This document shows positions 58,125 to 64,000 of a DNA stretch of 64,000 nucleotides, one piece after another (position 1 is the stretch's first letter; every line of letters begins with the position of its first letter). Source of the DNA: Tolypothrix sp. FACHB-123 (lineage in GTDB: Bacteria; Cyanobacteriota; Cyanobacteriia; Cyanobacteriales; Nostocaceae); contig NZ_JACJRE010000018.1 in assembly GCF_014697075.1 (NCBI RefSeq), positions 62,001 through 126,000 on the forward strand, in the 5' to 3' direction. The translations under genes and the position numbers were made by a program. Below the pieces are notes generated by a model. The model did not search any database and was not told the DNA's origin. It saw only the letters and a program-made list of their open reading frames with translations.

Positions 58125-58580
58125 ATGAAAGTTTTACTTGTTTGCTCCTCTGGGGGGCATTTTAAAGGTATAGAGCAATTGCGTCCCTATTGGGAGCAGC
58201 ATGAACGGGTTTGGGTAACTTTTAAAACTGCAACTACGCAAGCTGCTTTGGCCCAAGAAACAGTGTATTGGGCTTTTAGTCCGACTAATCGGAACCTACC
58301 GAATTTGTTTAAGAATTTACTGTTAGCTTTTCAAGTCATCAGTCAAACTCAACCTGATTTGATTATTTCTACAGGTGCAGGTGTTGCTGTCCCTTTTCTA
58401 ATTTTGGGCAAATTATTTGGTAGCAAAACAGCATTTATTGAATCTGTAACTCGGATTCAGACATTAAGTTTATCTGCAAAATTAGTTTTGCCTTTTCTCA
58501 GCGTGCTTTATGTGCAATGGCCGCAACTACAAGCCCGTTATCCCCAAGCCGAACTCATCATTCCCCAGGAAAGCGTATGA
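58125..58580 (+). CDS. PssD/Alg14-like glycosyltransferase subunit (membrane anchor)
   Basis: A 151-aa protein. The N-terminus MKVLLVCSSGGHFKGIEQL and the STGAGVAVPFLILGKLFGSKTAFIES segment match Alg14/PssD, the membrane-bound acceptor subunit of a split GT28-type transferase. The partner follows with a 4-bp ATGA overlap. In rhizobia PssD and PssE together add glucuronic acid to the lipid-linked precursor; the same sugar here is possible but not shown. Confidence 0.88.
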   Translation: MKVLLVCSSGGHFKGIEQLRPYWEQHERVWVTFKTATTQAALAQETVYWAFSPTNRNLPNLFKNLLLAFQVISQTQPDLIISTGAGVAVPFLILGKLFGSKTAFIESVTRIQTLSLSAKLVLPFLSVLYVQWPQLQARYPQAELIIPQESV

Positions 58581-59092
58581 TTTTTGTCACAGTTGGTACA
58601 GAACAGTATCCTTTTAATCGCCTGATGAATTGGATTGAGGTGTTGTTACAAACTCAACTTATTGAGGAAGAAATTGTTGTCCAGTATGGAAGTTCTAACG
58701 CCGTTTTACCTGCTGGTGCAAGGGTTTACCGTTCTGTCAAAGAAGAACAATTTCAGGAATTAATTCAGCAAGCGCGAATAGTAATTGCCCATTGTGGAGA
58801 AGGAACTTTACTGCTGTTAGATTCTTTGGATAAACCTTATATTTTGGTACCTCGCAGCCAAAAATTTGGCGAACATGTGGACGATCATCAAGTAGAACTA
58901 GCACTAGCACTATCACAGCTAAATGTGCCGATAGCTTGGTCGCCAGGAGATTTAGTGCGATTTATCGCAGATCCCAAACAAGTTTCGATTGCTGATGTTT
59001 CTCATGCAACTGCGATCGCATTGTGTAAGAGTCTGCAATCTCGTTTTGATCAAACTTACCCAGAACTTTCTGTAGGTGTATCCAAATCATGA
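58577..59092 (+). CDS. PssE/Alg13-like glycosyltransferase subunit (donor binding)
   Basis: A 171-aa protein with the GT28 C-terminal fold: MIFVTVGTEQYPFNRL, then VIAHCGEGTLLLLDSLDKP, ILVPRSQKFGEHVDDHQVE. This is the nucleotide-sugar binding half (Alg13/PssE) of the split enzyme whose other half is the preceding gene. The start is ATG 58577, ATGA-overlapping; the longer frame lies within the upstream gene. The next gene overlaps its stop by 4 bp as well. Confidence 0.88.
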   Translation: MIFVTVGTEQYPFNRLMNWIEVLLQTQLIEEEIVVQYGSSNAVLPAGARVYRSVKEEQFQELIQQARIVIAHCGEGTLLLLDSLDKPYILVPRSQKFGEHVDDHQVELALALSQLNVPIAWSPGDLVRFIADPKQVSIADVSHATAIALCKSLQSRFDQTYPELSVGVSKS

Positions 59093-60087
59093 ATTCTCAT
59101 CCCAAGACCACAATAGCTCTAGATACTACTCGTAAAGATAATATTCTCCTAGCTCATTTACCTGCGAAATTAACTGTCATTGAGGCTGTATCTTTCCGCA
59201 AACAATTTCAAAGTTGGTTAGAAGACAACACCCTCAACAAAATTATCTTAGATTTTGGTAAAACCACACTTATAGACAGCAGTGGTGTCGGCTCATTAAT
59301 TAGTAATCATAAATCAGCCAAGGAGAAAAATATTCAATTAGTTTTTTGGAGCGTCCAGCCCCAGGTACAATTGGCTTTTTCTCTGGTAGGTTTAGAGCAG
59401 ATATTTCAGATTGAACCCCATACCCAGGCGATTATTCCCACTGCTAACCGCAAAACCGAACAGCTTCCACCCTTAACCCATCCTTCCGTGCGATCGCCCA
59501 TCAAACGTGCCATTGATATAGTTGGTGCAACCATCGGCTTGGTATTCACCGCCTTATTATTTGTGCCAATTGCGATCGCGATTAAACTTGATAGTCCCGG
59601 CCCGGTACTATTTAGTCAAATTCGCTGTGGTTGGATGGGGCGACGGTTTCGCATTTGGAAGTTTCGCTCAATGGTGACGAATGCAGAAGCACTCAAAAAT
59701 ACTATTCCTAATCAAGCATCTGGTGCTTTTTTCAAAAATGATCGCGATCCGCGAATTACCCGTGTTGGGCGCTTTCTGCGCAAAACTAGTTTAGATGAAT
59801 TTCCCCAATTTTGGAATGTTTTGATTGGCGATATGAGCTTGGTAGGAACTCGTCCACCAACTCCCGATGAATTAGAAAAATATGAAATTGCCAATTGGCA
59901 AAGATTAGATGTCAGACCAGGACTAAGTGGAGAATGGCAAGTTAACGGTCGCTCTAAAATCCGTAACTTTGAGGATGTAATCGAACTGGATTTACGCTAT
60001 CAAAATAATTGGAGTTTACTTTATGATTTAAAGTTAATTTTTAAAACAATTTTTGTCGTGATCCAAAAAGATTCGGGAGCAGTATAA
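59089..60087 (+). CDS. STAS domain fused to a priming sugar transferase (WcaJ/PglC-type)
   Basis: A 332-aa two-domain protein. Residues 10-125 form an anti-sigma-antagonist-type STAS domain ([20 protein letters not shown]), with the phosphorylatable DSSG Ser (64/65). Residues 140-332 are a bacterial sugar transferase: [18 protein letters not shown], a membrane hairpin, then [53 protein letters not shown] and [14 protein letters not shown]. The transferase moves a sugar phosphate to undecaprenyl phosphate and so starts repeat-unit synthesis. I recall a similar STAS-linked transferase, HepC, in heterocyst envelope polysaccharide synthesis. The HATPase kinase gene follows with no gap, so phosphorylation of this STAS domain is a plausible control point (inference). 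Confidence 0.9.
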   Translation: MNSHPKTTIALDTTRKDNILLAHLPAKLTVIEAVSFRKQFQSWLEDNTLNKIILDFGKTTLIDSSGVGSLISNHKSAKEKNIQLVFWSVQPQVQLAFSLVGLEQIFQIEPHTQAIIPTANRKTEQLPPLTHPSVRSPIKRAIDIVGATIGLVFTALLFVPIAIAIKLDSPGPVLFSQIRCGWMGRRFRIWKFRSMVTNAEALKNTIPNQASGAFFKNDRDPRITRVGRFLRKTSLDEFPQFWNVLIGDMSLVGTRPPTPDELEKYEIANWQRLDVRPGLSGEWQVNGRSKIRNFEDVIELDLRYQNNWSLLYDLKLIFKTIFVVIQKDSGAV

Positions 60088-60558
60088 ATGTCAATACAAA
60101 AAGATGTATTAATCCATGATGCTGCTCTAAAAGTTGCCAGCGATTTAGATGAAATGATCACAGTTGTCGAATGGTTTAATCAATTTAACTGTCAACAACT
60201 ACCTTATCAAATGTGGATAGAAGGTCAAACTGCATTGATTGAGGGATTTACAAATGTAGTTCGTCATGCTCACATCAACTTGAGTCCACAAACTCCTGTG
60301 GAATTAACAGCAACAATTAACTCTCAATCTTTTCAAATTTGTATATGGGATCGAGGTGAAATTTTTGATTTAGAAGCAGTTTTAGAAGAGCTAAATCAAC
60401 AAACTAGCGATCGCCAATTTAATCCTTTGGAGCGCGAAGCACATTGGGGCTGTATTTTTCTCCTCAAACTCAAAAGAGACTATGGTTGGACTGTTAAATA
60501 TACTCATGAAGCAGGAAATAAAAACTGCTTGTTATTACAGAAAAATATAGCCTTTTAA
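60088..60558 (+). CDS. Anti-sigma-factor-type serine kinase (HATPase_c_2, RsbW/SpoIIAB-like)
   Basis: A 156-aa soluble GHKL kinase. The N-box EGFTNVVRHAH (about 52-62) and the G1-like WDRGEIFD (about 92-99) are visible, and a HWGCIFLLKLKRDYG segment sits where the G2 lid should be; it lacks the usual GxGxG lid wording, so ATP binding may be modified. Family members phosphorylate a Ser in STAS partner proteins. The ATG follows the stop of the STAS-transferase gene directly, and a stand-alone STAS gene lies 144 bp downstream; both are candidate partners. Comparable HATPase/STAS/PP2C sets (HmpW/V/U as I recall) act in hormogonium development in Nostoc punctiforme. Confidence 0.85.
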   Translation: MSIQKDVLIHDAALKVASDLDEMITVVEWFNQFNCQQLPYQMWIEGQTALIEGFTNVVRHAHINLSPQTPVELTATINSQSFQICIWDRGEIFDLEAVLEELNQQTSDRQFNPLEREAHWGCIFLLKLKRDYGWTVKYTHEAGNKNCLLLQKNIAF

Positions 60559-60702
60559 TAATCTTTTAATACTTTTTGAAATTGAGTAATTTATTAGAAG
60601 ATTTTGTAGCTTGATATAAATCTATTTGTTGCACGCACATTTGTGCAAATTATTCAAGTATCACCTTTGTCATATTTTCAGAAAAACTGGGCAATCAAAC
60701 TT

Positions 60703-61026
60703 ATGGATAACATGGTAAAAATTATTCAGCCTGTAGGAATTTTTGATGGTAAACAAGGTAGAGAAATTCTCGAACAAATGAGTGAATTTCTTGCAGATGG
60801 AGTCAACATTTTTTTAATTGATTTTCAATCTGTTACCTTTATGGATAGTTCTGGATTTGGTGCTCTGCTGTTAATCCTCAAAACGCTGAAAGAAAAAAAT
60901 ACCAGGTTAGCAATCTGTTGCCTAAATGAACAAATAAAAATGATTCTCGAACTCAGTAATACGACAAATGTTTTTGAAATTATTGCCGATCGCTCTGCAT
61001 TTATGCAGCAATTTACTCTGATTTAA
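60703..61026 (+). CDS. STAS-domain anti-sigma-factor antagonist
   Basis: A 107-aa single STAS domain: VKIIQPVGIFDGKQGREI, FLIDFQSVTFMDSSGFGALL (phospho-Ser in DSSG), then a helical end. In known systems the unphosphorylated form binds the HATPase kinase. I prefer ATG 60703 to the GTG at 60643 because it gives standard STAS length; neither has a strong Shine-Dalgarno. Its 3' end overlaps the convergent REC-PP2C gene by 14 bp. Confidence 0.85.
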   Translation: MDNMVKIIQPVGIFDGKQGREILEQMSEFLADGVNIFLIDFQSVTFMDSSGFGALLLILKTLKEKNTRLAICCLNEQIKMILELSNTTNVFEIIADRSAFMQQFTLI

Positions 61027-62197
61027 AATCAATTTCTAATAAAGAAAAGTCATCATTAAAAATTTGACTACCTGTCACCTTTTTGATGGCTTCAGAAATT
61101 TGGTTTACCCCAGTGTGAAATTGTTGATTGCAGACAGTAATTAAATTGATGAAGCTGGGAAAATCCCACATATTCCCATCAGACTTTTCTACCTCATAAA
61201 CTCCATCACTAAAAACATAAAGTTTACTGCCATTGGGGATATCACATACAGCATTATGATATTGGGCTTCGGCAAATGCGCCGATAGGTAAACCGCGCAT
61301 GATTAATTGTTTTAACTCTAAACTAGAGTCAGCAGTAGGCGATAGTAATAAAGCTGGAGGATGTCCAGCACTAGAGTAAGTTAATTGGTAGGAACTAAGG
61401 TTAAAAACTCCATACCAAATAGTAAAGTATTGAGAATTGTGTCGATCCATTTGAAATACATGATTTAAATCTTGCAAAACTTCAGATGGATTATAAAGAC
61501 TGGCTTTGGGGAGAGAATGCGATCGCAACATATTATGGATAGAAATTGAAGGTAGCGCCGCCGCCAATCCATGACCGGAAACATCTAGGAGGTAGATGAT
61601 GAGATGTTGCTCATCTAGCCAATAGTAATCAAAGCAATCGCCTCCTAATTGACTGGAGGGTAAAAACTGAGAGTTGATTGTAATTGCTCCCGATATCGGT
61701 GCGGGAAGAATAGATTTGACATAATCCGCAGCTTCATTTAATTCTGTTTCTAAAAGCTGTTTTTGGATTTGTAAATCTTGAGCTAATCTTTTGAGTTCTT
61801 GATTCATATGATAGAGTCTTAATCCCGCACGCACTCGTGCTTTTAACTCATTTACTTCTATGGGTTTGCTCAAGAAATCATCTGCACCTGTATCTAAGCC
61901 TTCAACTCTATCTTCTACCGCCTTGCGTGAAGTAAGGAGGATAAAAAATGTCGTTGATAGAGATGGATCGGATTTAATTTTGCGACATACTTCTAAGCCA
62001 TCCATTTCCTCCATTTGCCAATCAGAAATAATCAGAGCAGGATGATGTTTATCCGCTTGTTCTACTCCTTGGAGACCATTATTCGCCAAAATTACTTCAT
62101 ATCCCTGAGCTTGAAGGGTTTGCTTTAACACTAGTTGGATAACGCGATCGTCATCAATAACTAAAATTTTTACTGGCGAGTGAGAGATTTCTGTCAT
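61013..62197 (-). CDS. REC-PP2C (SpoIIE/RsbU-type) serine phosphatase
   Basis: A 394-aa protein with receiver (10-130, D59 in ALIISDWQMEEMDG, K in SKPIE), a coiled-coil linker (133-160) and a PP2C phosphatase domain (about 165-392). Metal-binding Asp motifs are all present: QLGGDCFDYYWL, YLLDVSGHGLAAAL, LYVFSDGVYE and FNDDFSLL. This class removes phosphate from STAS proteins, here probably the one encoded tail-to-tail with it and perhaps the STAS-transferase. It lies 16 bp downstream of the hybrid kinase gene on the same strand, so that kinase probably controls its receiver. Confidence 0.9.
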   Translation of the reverse strand: MTEISHSPVKILVIDDDRVIQLVLKQTLQAQGYEVILANNGLQGVEQADKHHPALIISDWQMEEMDGLEVCRKIKSDPSLSTTFFILLTSRKAVEDRVEGLDTGADDFLSKPIEVNELKARVRAGLRLYHMNQELKRLAQDLQIQKQLLETELNEAADYVKSILPAPISGAITINSQFLPSSQLGGDCFDYYWLDEQHLIIYLLDVSGHGLAAALPSISIHNMLRSHSLPKASLYNPSEVLQDLNHVFQMDRHNSQYFTIWYGVFNLSSYQLTYSSAGHPPALLLSPTADSSLELKQLIMRGLPIGAFAEAQYHNAVCDIPNGSKLYVFSDGVYEVEKSDGNMWDFPSFINLITVCNQQFHTGVNQISEAIKKVTGSQIFNDDFSLLEIDFKSE

Positions 62198-62213
62198 TTT
62201 TTAGTTATTAGTT

Positions 62214-64000
62214 TTAAAGAAAATTCAGGCTTTGCAAAGCCGCGATCGCATGATTATATTCCCTCTCTAGACGATCGACCAGATCGCCTAGCTGTGCTAA
62301 TGATTCTTCTTGGGCAGCATTCTCTAAAGTTTCACAGATTTCTCCCAGGCGAACAGCACCAATACTGACACTAGGCGATCGCAAAGCATGAGTTGCTTTT
62401 TGTAACTTGGAGCGATCGCCATTCGCCACTGCATCTTTAATTGTCTGGATTCTCGCTGGAGTGTCTTCTAGATAAACCTGAATCAGTTCTGTGACGAGAG
62501 AATCGCCTTCACTACCTGCCATTGCTCGTAGTTCTTGCAGAAAACTGCGATCGATTACCTCTAAATCATCCGATTTGACATCCGATGCGGGTGATGTAGA
62601 GGGCAATGCAGATTCCGCTTCAGATTCCGGTTCTGGATACGCCAGAATATCAAACTTCCTCAGGACTGCTTCTATCGCTTCTAAACTAATTGGTTTACTG
62701 ATGTAATCATCCATGCCGACAATTAAACACTCTTGACGGTCTTCGGGACGTGCATGGGCAGTCATCGCCACGATCCAAGGTTGAGCGTTCTCAGAAAATT
62801 CCTCGCGAATGCGGATAGTGGTTTCCCAACCGTCCATTTCCGGCATTTGGATATCCATAAAGACAACATCATAGAGTTGCCTGTGCAAGGCTTCTAGGGC
62901 TTCACGTCCATTATTAGCCACATCCGCTCGATAACCCAACCTTTGTAACATTTTCAGGGCAATTTTCTGATTTACCAACACATCCTCAACTAAGAGAATT
63001 TTCAGAGGTATAGTCTGACCCATCTGAGCATCAATGTTGGGCAGATTTGGTGTTGGTAAGCGTGAGTAAGAAGGAATGGTAATTTTCTGATCGATGCGGC
63101 GGGTAGACCAGTTACCACGTACTATTTGTAAAAGTGTATTGTGTAACTGGTACTGCCGCACAGGCTTCTGCAAAAACGCTGTAAACTCAGGAGCTACTTC
63201 TTTGATTTCGACAGTTTGCTTACCTTTAAAACTGAACATGATTAAAGGTAAATCCTGCTGTTTGGGTATAGCCCGGATACGAGATGTTAACTCTAGGATA
63301 TCCAAATCGGGACTATCAATATCTAATATTGCCATATCAAAGGGACTGTCTGCTATGAACTCCAGAACTGCCCGACTCGATTTTACAGCTTGGACATCTA
63401 CTCCTAAACTCTGAATTTGCCAAGTTAAGCATTTGCGTAAATTGGCGTTATTTGTTTTGAGTAGTAATCGCTTACCCAATAGCTCTGGATATATATTGAC
63501 AGTACTGTCAATCGCAGAAGCATCGACTTCCAAGGTAGCAGTGAAATAAAAGGTAGAACCTATCCCTGCTTCGCTTTCTACCCACATTCTACCCCCCATA
63601 ATTTCACTCAGGCGCTTGCTGATGGCTAATCCTAAGCCAGTACCGCCATAACGGCGAGTCATGGAAGCATCAACCTGACTAAAGGGCTTAAATAGTCTAT
63701 CCAGGCGATCGCGCGCGATGCCAATACCTGTATCGCTGACTCCAAAGAGAAATTCGTAGCAGACGCGATCGCCGGTTGTAGTTTTTTGGGTAGAAATTTG
63801 CGGCTGCACGGCGATCTTTACCACAATTTCGCCGTCATTGGTAAATTTAACCGCATTACTAACTAAATTCCACAGAACCTGGCGCACACGGGTAATATCA
63901 CCAATAATCAGCGTTGGCGTGCGTGGTTGGAATTCATACATCAATTCAATGCCTTTGGCGGCTGCTTGGGGAGCCAGCAAATCTAAGGCTTCTTCAACAC
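62214..64000 (-). CDS. Hybrid histidine kinase: HATPase-REC-REC-HPt (5' end outside window)
   Basis: The frame is open to the right edge, so the N-terminal sensor and HisKA are missing. What can be seen, in order from the edge: the VEEALDLLAPQAAAKGIEL linker, HATPase (VLWNLVSNAVKFT, DTGIGIA, GGTGLGLAISKRL), a first receiver-like domain (DMAILDIDSPD), a full receiver (KILLVEDVLVNQKIAL, VVFMDIQMPEMDGWET, KPISLEAI) and a C-terminal HPt (KATHALRSPSVSIGA with the phospho-His). This is a complete phosphorelay in one chain. The REC-PP2C gene follows after 16 bp, so the HPt may pass phosphate to that receiver; this is inferred from gene order. Confidence 0.9.
   Translation of the reverse strand, partial: VEEALDLLAPQAAAKGIELMYEFQPRTPTLIIGDITRVRQVLWNLVSNAVKFTNDGEIVVKIAVQPQISTQKTTTGDRVCYEFLFGVSDTGIGIARDRLDRLFKPFSQVDASMTRRYGGTGLGLAISKRLSEIMGGRMWVESEAGIGSTFYFTATLEVDASAIDSTVNIYPELLGKRLLLKTNNANLRKCLTWQIQSLGVDVQAVKSSRAVLEFIADSPFDMAILDIDSPDLDILELTSRIRAIPKQQDLPLIMFSFKGKQTVEIKEVAPEFTAFLQKPVRQYQLHNTLLQIVRGNWSTRRIDQKITIPSYSRLPTPNLPNIDAQMGQTIPLKILLVEDVLVNQKIALKMLQRLGYRADVANNGREALEALHRQLYDVVFMDIQMPEMDGWETTIRIREEFSENAQPWIVAMTAHARPEDRQECLIVGMDDYISKPISLEAIEAVLRKFDILAYPEPESEAESALPSTSPASDVKSDDLEVIDRSFLQELRAMAGSEGDSLVTELIQVYLEDTPARIQTIKDAVANGDRSKLQKATHALRSPSVSIGAVRLGEICETLENAAQEESLAQLGDLVDRLEREYNHAIAALQSLNFL

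Overview
The window is a chromosomal segment of a filamentous cyanobacterium, most likely Nostocales (Nostoc/Calothrix/Tolypothrix-like). The evidence is the very frequent HIP1 octamer GCGATCGC in and around genes, a Cph1-type phytochrome with its Rcp1 response regulator, many multi-PAS/GAF kinases, an SLH-porin, a DUF3120 membrane protein, a cyanobacterial PDZ/radical-SAM protein, and intergenic arrays of short heptamer repeats (ATGCCCA, GTTGACC and similar). I cannot name a species. I recognised no rRNA, tRNA, CRISPR array or insertion sequence.

Layout. 1-408: 3' end of a PEP synthase gene. 811-2268: PMT-like membrane glycosyltransferase. 3074-11866: light/stress-signalling island with phytochrome (cph1), rcp1, a REC-histidine kinase, a 1126-aa multi-sensor kinase with a candidate bilin-binding GAF, and another REC-histidine kinase. 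12644-14326: SLH porin. 14498-16825 (minus): FG-GAP repeat protein with an Asp-rich tract. 17426-24818: housekeeping and conserved genes (787-aa unknown protein, small coiled-coil protein, thrC, an orphan ORF with a gene relic beside it, DUF3120 protein, uppP). 24878-33292 (minus): 2804-aa protein fusing a YD/RHS core to a long RTX region with 666-bp tandem repeats. 33671-38089: PDZ/radical-SAM protein and GH10-like lipid/wall hydrolase. 39265-48133: multi-PAS kinase with REC-EAL partner, NACHT NTPase, PQQ-type sugar dehydrogenase lipoprotein, cupin.

48264-60087 is a Wzx/Wzy-type exopolysaccharide locus in two divergent halves. On the minus strand are the polymerase-like protein, chain-length protein and outer-membrane export protein. 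On the plus strand are pyruvyl transferase, GT4, flippase, two GT2, a split PssD/PssE-type transferase and a priming sugar transferase that carries an N-terminal STAS domain. This runs directly into a partner-switching module (HATPase kinase, stand-alone STAS) and converges with a REC-PP2C phosphatase and a hybrid histidine kinase (62214-64000, truncated by the window edge). The arrangement suggests a phosphorylation cascade controlling polysaccharide synthesis, possibly through the STAS domain of the priming enzyme. This is inference from gene order and domains.

The features I rate most worth following are the STAS-fused priming transferase with its partner-switching genes, the RHS-RTX fusion with its regular internal repeats, the candidate cyanobacteriochrome GAF (Cys839 of the 1126-aa kinase) and the stand-alone NACHT protein.
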